Below are positions 41,376 to 49,922 of a stretch of DNA of 50,019 nucleotides, one piece after another. How positions within the stretch are numbered: position 1 is the stretch's first letter; each line of letters opens with the position of its first letter. The translations under genes were made by a program, and so were the position numbers. The notes beneath the pieces are model-generated. The model ran no database searches and was not told where the DNA came from. It was given only the letters and a program-made list of their open reading frames with translations. The DNA is from Polyangiaceae bacterium (GTDB lineage Bacteria; Myxococcota_A; Polyangia; Polyangiales; Polyangiaceae): the NCBI GenBank assembly GCA_016933275.1, contig JAFGBI010000457.1:1-50019 (forward strand), given 5' to 3'.

Positions 41376-42461
41376 ATGGCCAGAGCTCTCAACTTCAACC
41401 CTGGACCGGCGGCGCTGCCGCTGGCAGCTCTCGAACGCGCGGCCCGGGAATTCGTCGAGTATGCCGGTACCGGCATGAGCATCATGGAGCACAGCCATCG
41501 TGGCAAGGCCTACGAGGCGGTGCACGACGAGGCGATCGCGCTCGTCCGCGAGCTACTCGGTGTCAGCGATGCCTACCATGTGCTCCTGCTCCAGGGCGGA
41601 GCCACCGGGCAGTTCGCCATGGTACCGATGAATCTCCTCCACTCGGGCAAGAGCGCGGACTACACCCTCACGGGCAGCTGGGCCAAGGGCGCCTTCAAGA
41701 ACGCCAAGGCGGTCGGTACGGTGCGGGCAGCAGCCAACGTGGAAGTGGACGGCAAGTTCGTCCGCATGCCGGCCCAGGCCGAGCTCGACCTCGATCCCAA
41801 CGCTGCCTACGTCCACATCACGAGCAACGAGACGATCGCGGGGACGCAGTGGCACGCCTACCCCGACGTGGGCAACGTTCCCCTCGTCGCCGACATGTCG
41901 AGCGACATCATGTGGCGGCCCACGGACGTAGGACGGTTCGGCGCGATCTACGCTGGTGCCCAGAAGAACCTCGGTCCGAGCGGCGTCACCCTCGTGATCG
42001 TCCGCAAGGATCTGGTCGAGAGCGGACGCAAGGACATCCCGGCGATCTACCAGTACCGTACGCATGCGGACGCGAATTCGCTGAGCAATACCCCGCCGAC
42101 TTTCGCGATCTACATGCTGCGCAACGTGCTCGCGTGGGTGAAGGAGAGCGGCGGTCTCGCCTCGGCCGAGCTGCGGAATCGCGAGAAGGCCAACCTGCTC
42201 TATGCGGCGATCGACGCGCGACCGGACATGTACAAGTGCCCCGTCGTCCCGGAGGCGCGGTCGGTGATGAACGTGGTCTTCACCCTGCCTACGCCCGAGC
42301 TAGAAGCCGAGTTCCTCGAGGGGGCGAAGAGGCTCAACATGGTGGGCCTCAAGGGCCATCGTTCGGTTGGCGGCATGCGCGCGTCGATCTACAACGCCGT
42401 GCCCGTCGAATGGGTGAAGACGTTGGTCGGATTCATGGCTGACTTCCACAAGGGGGCATGA
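41376..42461 (+). CDS. serC: Phosphoserine aminotransferase
   Basis: A PLP enzyme of the serine pathway, forming phosphoserine from 3-phosphohydroxypyruvate (361 residues). The start LNFNPGPAALP, LLLQGGATGQFAMVPMNL, VADMSSDIMWRP and the lysine motif YAGAQKNLGPSG (Schiff-base lysine) are present, and the C-terminal GLKGHRSVGGMRASIYNA is typical. A GGAGGAAC site precedes ATG 41376. The stop overlaps the serA start, so serine synthesis steps 1 and 2 are coupled here. Confidence 0.96.
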   Translation: MARALNFNPGPAALPLAALERAAREFVEYAGTGMSIMEHSHRGKAYEAVHDEAIALVRELLGVSDAYHVLLLQGGATGQFAMVPMNLLHSGKSADYTLTGSWAKGAFKNAKAVGTVRAAANVEVDGKFVRMPAQAELDLDPNAAYVHITSNETIAGTQWHAYPDVGNVPLVADMSSDIMWRPTDVGRFGAIYAGAQKNLGPSGVTLVIVRKDLVESGRKDIPAIYQYRTHADANSLSNTPPTFAIYMLRNVLAWVKESGGLASAELRNREKANLLYAAIDARPDMYKCPVVPEARSVMNVVFTLPTPELEAEFLEGAKRLNMVGLKGHRSVGGMRASIYNAVPVEWVKTLVGFMADFHKGA

Positions 42462-44050
42462 TGGCAAGGGTTCTCGTCAGCGATTCCCTGAGCAAGGAAG
42501 GGTTGGAGGTCCTCGAGAAGGCGGAGGGGATCTCGCACGACTACAAACCGGGGCTCAGCGAGGACGACCTCGCGGCGGCGATCTCCGGCTACGACGGGCT
42601 GGTCATTCGCAGCGGTTCGAAGGTGACATCGCGTGTCATCGCGGCCGCCGACCAGCTGCGCGTGATCGGGCGCGCGGGCATCGGCGTCGACAACGTGGAC
42701 AAGGAGGCGGCGAGTCGGCGGGGTATCATCGTGATGAACACGCCGACCGGCAATGCCGTGACCACGGCGGAACACGCGCTGAGCCTGCTCTTCGCCGTGG
42801 CGCGCAAGATCGGGCAGGCCGACGCCACGATGAAGCAGGGCATTTGGGAGAAGAAGAAGCTCCAGGGACGCGAGCTCACCGGCAAGATCCTCGGTGTCGT
42901 GGGTCTCGGCAACATCGGTCGCATCGTGGCGGATCGCGCGCTCGGGCTCCGGATGAACGTCATCGCCTACGATCCGGTCGTAACCCCGGAGCGGGCTGCG
43001 GAGCTCGGCGTCGCCCTGGTGACGCTCGACGAGCTCTTCGCTCGCGCGGACGCGATCACCTTCCACACGCCGCTGACCCCGGAGACGAAAGGGCTCGTGT
43101 GCGATGCCAACATCGCCAAGATGAGGAAGGGTGTGATCATCATCAACGCGGCGAGGGGCGCGATCGTCGAGGAGGCCGCGCTGGTGCGTGGCCTGCAGTC
43201 GGGCCACGTTCTGGGGGCGGGCATCGACGTCTTCGCCCAGGAGCCGTGTGGGCTCACCGAGCTCGTCAAGCAGCCCAACGTGGTCGCGACTCCGCATCTC
43301 GGAGCATCGACCGACGAGGCGCAGACTCGCGTCGCCGTGGAGATCGCCGAGCAGGTCGTGGCGTACTTGACCTCGGGCACCATCACGAATTCGGTGAACG
43401 TGCCTAGCGTATCGAGCGAGATGGCACCGGTGCTCGGACCGTACACCAAGCTAGCCGAGCGCCTCGGACAGTTCCTCGGTCAGGTCGAGAAGGTCGCGCC
43501 GCGCCAGATCACGGTCGAGTGCGTGGGCGAGGTGGCGAACCTCACCGTCGCTCCCATCGTGAGCGCCGCGCTGGCCGGGTTGCTCGGGAAGTTCTTCGAG
43601 GAGCCGGTGAACGGGGTCAACGCGCCGGTGCTGGCGAAGGATCGCGGCATCGAGGTAAGAGAGCTCAAGAGTGCCACGCATGCGAAGTACGCCACGCTCA
43701 TTCGGGTGACCGTCAGCGGGGAGGGAGGCGAGGAGGCGGTGGTCGCGGGGACGCTCGCTTCTGATCGCACGCCTCGGCTCGTGCGGTGGGGACGCTACGA
43801 ATTGGATGCCCATCTCGAGGGAACCAATCTCGTGGTCGTCAACGCTGACCAACCGGGCGTCATCGGGTTCATCGGCACCGTGCTCGGCGAGGCGAACGTC
43901 AACGTCGCGCGGATGCAGATGGGTCTCGATACGAAGGCCCAGGCGGCGGCCTCCCTGTGGGCACTGGACTCCGTGCCCGCGGCAGCCATGGTGGCGAAGA
44001 TAGGGGCGGGAAAGGCGATCAAGAGCGTGACCTGTATCACGCTCGGCTGA
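42461..44050 (+). CDS. serA: D-3-phosphoglycerate dehydrogenase
   Basis: The first enzyme of serine synthesis (529 residues). It is the long form, with a catalytic/NAD part (VIGRAGIGVDNVDKEAA; the dinucleotide motif VVGLGNIGRIVADRA; NAARGAIVEEAAL), an intervening ASB domain at about 315-450 and a C-terminal ACT domain (VVVNADQPGVIGFIGTVLGE) that usually binds serine for feedback control. ATG 42461 has AAGGGGG at better spacing than the ATG at 42458. It is followed by dispersed copy E. Confidence 0.96.
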   Translation: MARVLVSDSLSKEGLEVLEKAEGISHDYKPGLSEDDLAAAISGYDGLVIRSGSKVTSRVIAAADQLRVIGRAGIGVDNVDKEAASRRGIIVMNTPTGNAVTTAEHALSLLFAVARKIGQADATMKQGIWEKKKLQGRELTGKILGVVGLGNIGRIVADRALGLRMNVIAYDPVVTPERAAELGVALVTLDELFARADAITFHTPLTPETKGLVCDANIAKMRKGVIIINAARGAIVEEAALVRGLQSGHVLGAGIDVFAQEPCGLTELVKQPNVVATPHLGASTDEAQTRVAVEIAEQVVAYLTSGTITNSVNVPSVSSEMAPVLGPYTKLAERLGQFLGQVEKVAPRQITVECVGEVANLTVAPIVSAALAGLLGKFFEEPVNGVNAPVLAKDRGIEVRELKSATHAKYATLIRVTVSGEGGEEAVVAGTLASDRTPRLVRWGRYELDAHLEGTNLVVVNADQPGVIGFIGTVLGEANVNVARMQMGLDTKAQAAASLWALDSVPAAAMVAKIGAGKAIKSVTCITLG

Positions 44051-44102
44051 CCGTTCGTACCGCGTCCGGAAAGGCTCCACCCGTCGCGCGGATGAGCTGC
44101 TC

Positions 44103-44260
44103 TAGAGCAGCAATCAGGTTGATTGCTGCGTCAAATCAACAATCTAGAGCACCGAACCGGCAGCAGATCTCGCCCGAGGCGCTGTTGGAAACGTGCCCTC
44201 GCTGGGCATGGGTACGTTTCCAGCGGTGCCGTTGCTGTTGGCAATCCGATCGGTGCTCCA
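44103..44260 (+). repeat. Dispersed palindromic element, copy E
   Basis: Complete copy 52 bp after serA. CTAG is at the left edge (44102-44105) and CCAG at the right. The head palindrome is at 44107-44129 (10-bp stem, GGT loop). TAGAGCACCGA is at 44145-44155. The central stem 44178-44198 pairs with 44210-44230 with 17 Watson-Crick pairs and four G-U wobbles and no mismatch. The loop 44199-44209 is again 11 nt. Confidence 0.9.
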
Positions 44261-44320
44261 GGAGTGGTCCCCTCCGCGGGTGTCGATCCATCCCGGGTCG
44301 TCGGCAGATCTGCGACGACC

Positions 44321-45052
44321 CTACAGCTCCGATCGGTCGGAGGTGGTGGCGATCCGGCGGCGGCGGTCGTTTCGTACCCGGGTGGAGCCAGCGCGCAGGA
44401 GGGGGAAAGCGACCAGGATCGCCGTGGTTCCGGCTGCCGCCGCCGCGATCCCGATGCTCTTCGGCGCTGGGGCGTCCTCGGTCTTGCCGATGGCATAGGT
44501 GGCGAGCCCAACGAGCGCCAACGGGAGACCGGTGGTGAGCGCGATGATGCCCTGATGGCGCGAGCGGAGAGTGCCCGTATCCACCCGTAGCCTCAGCACC
44601 CCGGTTCCGGGTGCTATCTGAAAGGGGTTGGACGGTGAGATCCCGGGCCCCGCCACCCGCGCCTCTTGACCGTCAACCTCCACCGCCCTGCCGCAGGGGA
44701 TCGTGCAGGCGATCCTCCAGGGTCCCTCGTCCATGGCCGGCCGGAGTTCGAGGGAGACGGTCGGTCTGTCGGCGCGGATCTCGACCCTCGCCGTCGTAGG
44801 CGCAGTCCCGGGATGGTCGGGGAGGGCTGCCGGCGTCGGCAACTGTTCGGCGGGGGGGCTGGCAACGCCATCGGCCGGTGGGTCTACCGCGATGGGCTCC
44901 TCCGCGGCGGCCGGTGCTCGCTCGGCGTTCGCGCTGACAGGACCAGGCAATGGGTCTTCTCCCATGGCCCACGGGCTCCACAAGACGAGGCTCCACAGTG
45001 TCGCCATTCCGGCCATCGGGCGCGCGGGGATTCTGGCCTGGCCGCGTGTCAT
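44321..45052 (-). CDS. Exported PEGA-like hypothetical protein
   Basis: A 243-residue protein. The N-terminus (RPMAGMATLWSLVLWSPWAM) is a probable signal peptide. A Pro/Ala-rich stretch (30-90) follows, then a PEGA-like beta region (VEIRADRPTVSLELRP, CTIPCGRAVEVDGQE) at about 90-150, and two hydrophobic helices near 170-190 and 200-220. The C-terminus is basic. The layout parallels the protein encoded at 17071-18102. ATG 45052 fits the signal peptide. It is divergent from the FHA genes. Confidence 0.72.
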   Translation of the reverse strand: MTRGQARIPARPMAGMATLWSLVLWSPWAMGEDPLPGPVSANAERAPAAAEEPIAVDPPADGVASPPAEQLPTPAALPDHPGTAPTTARVEIRADRPTVSLELRPAMDEGPWRIACTIPCGRAVEVDGQEARVAGPGISPSNPFQIAPGTGVLRLRVDTGTLRSRHQGIIALTTGLPLALVGLATYAIGKTEDAPAPKSIGIAAAAAGTTAILVAFPLLRAGSTRVRNDRRRRIATTSDRSEL

Positions 45053-45411
45053 TGGAGGCGCGAGAGTACCACCTTCCCTCGCCGGCGAGGGGTGCGAGTT
45101 CTCCCGCGCTCGTACGAGCATCGTTTCGACCACACGAAACCACACGGAAATGGTGCGGGGAGCGGCGGTAGTTCGAAGTGGTGTGGGTTGAGACGGTCGT
45201 GCGCCAATGGAGGAGAACGAAGAGAGCATCGGATCCGCCAGCCGCCGCCGAGGATCGATCGGGCCGTCGAGGCGGGGAGAGGCAGCGCCCTCCCGCGAAA
45301 CGCGTTCCGGTCGACGTGATGGAATCAAGCGCGCGCGCGGAGAAGGATTGCGGCAGAAAGTAGCTCTGGTAGGCTTGACCGTCCGGGACTTTGGCTACGG
45401 AAGGTCTTCGA
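45053..45411. other. Divergent intergenic region, nothing firm
   Basis: 359 bp between the PEGA-like gene and the first FHA gene. It holds a purine-rich stretch around 45207-45240 that could resemble a start site, but the reading frame from it has no conserved features. A TTGACC near 45378 has no good partner -10. Confidence 0.5.
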
Positions 45412-46281
45412 GTGTCGCGTCCTCGCCTCCGGTTTCTGCTGCAGGAGATCGACCTTCGTGAAGGGGAAACCCTGATCGGGAGGAGCGCGATGTGTCACGT
45501 GACCATCGAGGATCCGCTGGTCTCCCGGCAACACGCGCGCATCATGGCGAATGGCGGGCACATCGTCCTCGAGGACCTCGACTCGCGGAACGGCACCATC
45601 GTCAACGGGCGAGCCATCACCGGCGCGGTCGACCTGGCAGACGGAGACCGCATCCGGATCGGGACTCTGGATCTGGTCTACTCGCGCGCCCCCGAGCGGT
45701 CGCGGGAGCATCAGGTCGGTAGGCGGACGACCGGGTTCATGTGTCACTGCGCCGAGTGCGGTGCCCCGTATCCAGGGGAGTCGTTGGCCTGCCCACAATG
45801 TGGGACGTCCCTGCGGGTCGACGATGAGACGCTCAGTGGGATCGCCAGTGATGGCGGCCGAAACGTGACCCTCGCCGTGCTGACGGAGGTGATCCAGCAG
45901 ACGGTGGCCATGCGCCGTTGGGACGATGTGGAGCGGCTCCTCAGACGCGCTCGCGTCAGCATCGAAACCCTCACTGCGTCGGGACAGCCTCTGGATCGGA
46001 CGCAGCTCGACGCCGTGGGTGAGGCGGCGATTCGTCTCGCTGTCGAGCGGGGTCAAGCCGACTGGGCCGGGTGGGTCCTCACGATCTACGCGGCCCTCCG
46101 GCAGGTGCCCGGCGAAGCAGTGCTCCAACCCATCGATCTGATGCCCGAGCCGATTCGCAACGAACTCGGTGTTCAGGCAGATCGGCTCGCACAGGCGATT
46201 GCCGCGGGCGGGGGACCGCCGCCGGAGGACCTGGCAAGCTACGTTCGAATCCGCGCGCTTCGCGCCCATTCTGGGGCATGA
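45412..46281 (+). CDS. FHA-domain protein with zinc ribbon
   Basis: A 289-residue cytoplasmic protein. The FHA domain, about residues 5-90, binds phosphothreonine (LIGRSAMCHVTIEDP, SRQHARIM, LEDLDSRNGTIVNG). A treble cysteine zinc ribbon follows near 110-132 (CHCAECG, then CPQCG), then a helical C-terminal region without a known motif. GTG 45412 has GGAAGG 7 bases upstream, better than an in-frame TTG at 45391. It is probably a reader of Ser/Thr kinase signalling. It resembles the next FHA gene over the FHA part. Confidence 0.85.
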   Translation: MSRPRLRFLLQEIDLREGETLIGRSAMCHVTIEDPLVSRQHARIMANGGHIVLEDLDSRNGTIVNGRAITGAVDLADGDRIRIGTLDLVYSRAPERSREHQVGRRTTGFMCHCAECGAPYPGESLACPQCGTSLRVDDETLSGIASDGGRNVTLAVLTEVIQQTVAMRRWDDVERLLRRARVSIETLTASGQPLDRTQLDAVGEAAIRLAVERGQADWAGWVLTIYAALRQVPGEAVLQPIDLMPEPIRNELGVQADRLAQAIAAGGGPPPEDLASYVRIRALRAHSGA

Positions 46282-46514
46282 TCGCCCTGGCGCCGTCGAT
46301 GGCGGGGCGAGCGGGTCACGACGAGCGCGGGTCTTTGAGTGTCGATCCCGCGAGACCGTGCCTCGCCCGTGGTCTGGCCGCCCCCCTCGGGCAGTCGTCC
46401 GGGCTCATTCGGGGCTGACACGACGCCACGGCAACCCCCAAAGACAGCCACGCCGCTGCGAGTTTTTCACACATTCTCGACCGCCGTTGCCAGGGCCGCT
46501 ATCCTGATACTGCC

Positions 46515-47420
46515 GTGACCGCGGACGAACGAGGGCGGAACCCATCCCAGTCGAAGACCGAGGAGGAGGCGCCACCGACCGAGCACCGCGAGGTGCCGCA
46601 CTTCTGGTTGGACTACCACGGCCACGAATTCGACCTGCGTCCCGGACAGCTCGTTCTGGGACGGAGTGCCGGGTGCCAGATCGTGCTCGATGACGCGCTG
46701 GTGTCGCGCCGTCACGCGCGGATCGTGGTGGATGAGAAGGAAGTGGTGCTCGAGGACCTCGACAGCGTGAACGGTGTCGAAGTCAACGGCGAGCGCGTGA
46801 CCGGACGACGCAGCCTCGCGGCGGGGGATCACATCCAGGTTGGCAGGCAGGAGCTTGTCCTTCGAACCGGCAAGCGCAAGCGCGACGCCGTGTACCGTCG
46901 CTTGGGTGCTGAAACCCTGACCGGTGGGGAGGCAGCGGCGATCCTCGACGAAGGCAATTTGCGTTGCGAGGATCCGGACCAGGACTCGACCCACCAGGGG
47001 CACACCCTCGAATTGCTCGGCGGTCTGGCGGACAAGGTCTTGGCCCTGAAGCGGGGTGACGAGGCGGAGCGACTCCTCGGCCCGTTTCTGACCAACTTCA
47101 TCGACCAGGCACGCGATGGTCGCGCGGTCGACCCGAAGATGTCGGACCAGGTGGTTGGCTACGCCCTCAAGATCGCGAGCGTGACCGGAAAACCCCGTTG
47201 GCTCGACTACACCTTCGAGCTTTTCACCTTGCTGGGACGGCCCCTACCCGCTGAGGCGGTGGACCAGCTCCACATGCTGCTCCGCACGGTTCGCGGGATC
47301 AGCGTGAACGGCCTCAGGTTCTATGTCGCGTCGCTCCGGGCGAAACAGGCGAGGATGGGCCCGGCCGATCGGTTCCTGGTCCAGAGGATCGAGGGCCTGG
47401 AGCGGATCGCGACGTTGTAA
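46515..47420 (+). CDS. FHA-domain protein
   Basis: A 301-residue protein. The N-terminus is polar (1-28). The FHA domain spans about 30-115 (LVLGRSAGCQIVLDD, SRRHARIVVD, LEDLDSVNGVEVNGE) and keeps the arginine, serine and asparagine that contact phosphothreonine. The helical C-terminal part (about 150-300) is paralogous in layout to the previous protein but lacks the zinc ribbon. GTG 46515 is the start. The last 107 bp overlap the opposite-strand DUF721 gene. Confidence 0.83.
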   Translation: MTADERGRNPSQSKTEEEAPPTEHREVPHFWLDYHGHEFDLRPGQLVLGRSAGCQIVLDDALVSRRHARIVVDEKEVVLEDLDSVNGVEVNGERVTGRRSLAAGDHIQVGRQELVLRTGKRKRDAVYRRLGAETLTGGEAAAILDEGNLRCEDPDQDSTHQGHTLELLGGLADKVLALKRGDEAERLLGPFLTNFIDQARDGRAVDPKMSDQVVGYALKIASVTGKPRWLDYTFELFTLLGRPLPAEAVDQLHMLLRTVRGISVNGLRFYVASLRAKQARMGPADRFLVQRIEGLERIATL

Positions 47421-47940
47421 GGGATGCCGCGTACCGCCCAAGGGAGTAGCGAGCCGCCTCGGCGACGGTGGCACGGAGATCCGGATCGTCGATGGCGGCG
47501 ATGCTCGCCTCGAGGTCCTGGGGGAGGGCTACTGGCGCGACGCGCGAGCCACGAGTCGCGAGTGCCTCGAGCGCGGGCACCGCGCCGACCCGGAAGCGGA
47601 CGCGATCGACGGGGAGCCCGAGCTTATGCATCCGCGCGACGATCTCGCGCGAGAGGAACGCCAACTCCTGCGCCCAGACCGGGGAGCTCACCACGACCTC
47701 GAGCGAACCCTGCTCGAGCCGCCCGACCTGGGTTCGGTTTGCGATTCGATCGCCCACGACGCGACGCCAGGTTTCCCTGCTCACGGGGCCCGCTCGTGCG
47801 GCCTGCGCCGTCACCCGTTGGGCGTCGCTGAGCAACGTCGCTAAGAGGGTCGGCGTCGTCGGCGAGTCCCGAACGGCGCCTGTGCTCGGCGGTCGGTCGG
47901 GGGGCGGCTGGTGCCGCGGGTTGGGAGGGAGGGAGCTCAT
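47314..47940 (-). CDS. DUF721/DciA-like protein
   Basis: A 208-residue protein. The middle (about 55-125) matches the DUF721/DciA family: WRRVVGDRIANRTQ, then LEVVVSSPVWAQELAFL and VDRVRFRVGAVPAL. DciA helps load the DnaB helicase in bacteria that lack DnaC, and this organism has dnaB in the window. The Pro-rich N- and C-terminal tails are long and variable. Its 3' end overlaps the convergent FHA gene by 107 bp; the true C-terminus cannot be shortened, since the stop is fixed. Confidence 0.72.
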   Translation of the reverse strand: MSSLPPNPRHQPPPDRPPSTGAVRDSPTTPTLLATLLSDAQRVTAQAARAGPVSRETWRRVVGDRIANRTQVGRLEQGSLEVVVSSPVWAQELAFLSREIVARMHKLGLPVDRVRFRVGAVPALEALATRGSRVAPVALPQDLEASIAAIDDPDLRATVAEAARYSLGRYAASLTTSRSAPGPRSSGPGTDRPGPSSPVSPGATRHRT

Positions 47941-48072
47941 CGTCGTGCGGGCTTGCCTGCGCGGGCAGGGTGGTCCCAGGCTGGAACCGACCTTCCTCGG
48001 CTGCTGGCGGAGAAGCCTTGCACGATTGCCGAGCGCGTGCGAGCGGTGCGGCCCCCGGCCCGATCCCTTGCT

Positions 48073-49392
48073 CTACTCACCGTCGGCGCAGTGCCAGAGT
48101 CCGTCGTCGATGCCGCAGGTGCACGGGATGTTTGCCGGTGGCGTTGGGTCCACCGCTACCGGGTACGCCGGGCGCAGATAGTCGCACTGTTCGCCCCAGT
48201 GCGTCCTGCAGTCGTCGCCGGTTTCGACGCCCCAGACGGGGCAGTAGTCGCTCACGTCCCGGCATGCCCAGCCGCTCTCGGTGCAGGTACATCGGATGCG
48301 CGCGGCATCGCGAACGAAGTCACAGGGCTCGATGACCGGGCAGCTCTCCGTAGACTCGGGGATCGTCTCCGGGCATTCGGGGCGGGAGGGCACGCAGCGC
48401 CACGGCGCGCCTTCAAACGTCATGGCGCCGCATTCGCAGCGGTGATCGTCATCGGCGCAGGTCACTCCCTCGCCGACGTCGCAGAGGATCCCCGGGGCGG
48501 AGCCCTCGTTCAACAGCGAGTCCGGGCATTCATGGGTGGTGTTGCCGCCCCAAGGAATGATGGTCGGTGCGTTGCCCGTGCCCCCGGCCCCCGCGTTCGC
48601 CCCGCCCGTGCCGCCCGTGCCGCCCGTGCCGCCCGTGCCGCCCGTGCCAGGGATCGCGTCGTCGCCACAACCGCCGGCGGCGAAGACGTTGTTGAGGTCC
48701 CAGCAGGTGTTGCCGTTCGGGAGGCAACAGGCCACGGCTCCATTCGGCGTGGCATAGTTCGGCTCGTCGATCACCAAGGGCTCGAAGCCATGCTGCGCGC
48801 ACCAGGTCCATTCGAGTCCGCAGGTCCCCTCGAAGAAGTCCCACTCACCACAGCGCGTGCCGTCGGGGAAGACGCAAAGGAGCTGTACTCCCCTCTCGTC
48901 CTCGATGACTTCTGCCCCATAGCCGAACTCCCCGCAATATAAGCTCGCTGGGTTCCCGTAGGCGGCGAGGTTCAGCAGGGCAGGACCCTGGCGGGTGTCG
49001 CAGATCGGCGCTGCGCCGGCAGCGCCGCCGGTGGCGACGGGCGCGCCGGCAGCGCCGCCGGTGGCGACGGGCGTCCCGCCCGCGCCGCCGGTGGCGACAG
49101 GCGTCCCGCCCGCGCCGCTGGTGGCGACGGGCGTGCCCGCGGCGCCGCCTGTCTTGGGCGGGTTCGTCGCGCCGCCGCTGCCGCCGGTGGCGGGCGAGCC
49201 CGCTCGGTGAGCGGTTCCGCCCGAGGAGCTGCCTCCGACGGCCGCGCCACCGTTGCCGGTCGTGCCACCCGCGGTTGGCTCCTCCCCTGCGGTGCCGCCC
49301 GTGGGTAGGTCCCCGAGGATCTGTCCGTCGTCACAGCCGACGAGGGAGGCGAGAGCCAGCGCTAGCCCAGTGAGTCTTCGTGCGGTCATCAT
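48073..49392 (-). CDS. Gly/Thr-rich lipoprotein with DUF333 domain
   Basis: A 439-residue secreted lipoprotein. The signal peptide ends in LVGC (lipidated Cys20), followed by DD. Residues 25-130 are Gly/Thr/Ala-rich, including ten-residue repeats of the type GAGGTPVATG. A DUF333 (putative hemolysin-type) domain lies at about 146-192 (NPASLYCGEF, then LLCVFPDGTRCGEWDFFEGTCG split by a few residues). A run of GGT repeats (249-264) and a Cys-rich tail with many disulfide-like pairs follow. Such proteins are typical of Polyangiales outer surfaces. The function is unknown. ATG 49389 is equally possible. Confidence 0.82.
   Translation of the reverse strand: MMTARRLTGLALALASLVGCDDGQILGDLPTGGTAGEEPTAGGTTGNGGAAVGGSSSGGTAHRAGSPATGGSGGATNPPKTGGAAGTPVATSGAGGTPVATGGAGGTPVATGGAAGAPVATGGAAGAAPICDTRQGPALLNLAAYGNPASLYCGEFGYGAEVIEDERGVQLLCVFPDGTRCGEWDFFEGTCGLEWTWCAQHGFEPLVIDEPNYATPNGAVACCLPNGNTCWDLNNVFAAGGCGDDAIPGTGGTGGTGGTGGTGGANAGAGGTGNAPTIIPWGGNTTHECPDSLLNEGSAPGILCDVGEGVTCADDDHRCECGAMTFEGAPWRCVPSRPECPETIPESTESCPVIEPCDFVRDAARIRCTCTESGWACRDVSDYCPVWGVETGDDCRTHWGEQCDYLRPAYPVAVDPTPPANIPCTCGIDDGLWHCADGE
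48601..48648. repeat. 9-bp tandem repeat in the lipoprotein gene
   Basis: GTGCCGCCC units repeat about five times, coding on the minus strand for GTGGTGG-type residues. It is a low-complexity linker between the DUF333 and Cys-rich parts. Confidence 0.85.
49012..49146. repeat. 30-bp tandem repeat in the lipoprotein gene
   Basis: About four and a half imperfect 30-bp units coding on the minus strand for GAGGTPVATG-like decapeptides (residues 83-128). Differences are mainly Gly/Ala switches. It forms a flexible spacer between the lipid anchor and the DUF333 domain. Confidence 0.85.
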
Positions 49393-49442
49393 GCTTGGCC
49401 AGTGTCCGGGGCGCGTGAAGTGGACCCCGATAATCGATCGCG

Positions 49443-49922
49443 TCAGCGGTCGTTGGCTCGGTGGCGATAGGTCGCAACGACCTGACCGCCGGGGATCACC
49501 TGCCATGGTTCGACCACGCGTTGGGGCTCGTCGGCTTGCCCGGGATCGTAGGCCAAATCGAAGTGACTGTGGTTGAAGTGAACCGCCACCGTCGGCCCGA
49601 GCGTCAGCAGGAGCGAGGCCAGGCGGATCTCCACGCCGAGCTCGGCTTCCGACCCTGCTCCGAGTCGGGCGCCCAGTGTCCGCAAGCGCACCATGCTGTC
49701 TTCGGACTCGAGCGGGGTGGCCTGGTGGATCGTGATCCCGCCACCCAACGCGGTGGACACACCGAACCCGCCGGTTCTCGGCCAGGAGCCCCCGAACAGG
49801 AGGCGGAGCGAACTCGACTGGGTCCTGACCCCCACGAGCGGCCCTCGATAGGTCTGGGGCAATCCCGCCTCCGCGGCCAACGTCACCGACCAGGCGCTGC
49901 CTCGAAGCTCCGCCATTCCCAA
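49443..49922 (-). pseudogene. Possible truncated beta-barrel outer-membrane protein
   Basis: Up to 159 residues with alternating hydrophobic/polar strands typical of a barrel (WSVTLAAEAGLP, LRLLFGGSWP, EAELGVEIRLASLLLTLGP). There is no signal peptide: in the reading frame a stop lies a few codons before the only start (TTG 49922), and the barrel-like pattern already begins there (VGLGLRLGM). This suggests a lost N-terminus or a frameshift upstream. It could also be an intact small protein. The divergence from known families prevents naming it. Confidence 0.4.

Noticed and set aside
19611..44260. CRISPR array formed by the dispersed repeats
   Set aside because: Copies are kilobases apart, in both orientations, about 150 bp long, with no regular spacers or cas genes.
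46282..46514. Promoter before the second FHA gene (TATCCT near 46497)
   Set aside because: No acceptable -35 lies 16-18 bases upstream.
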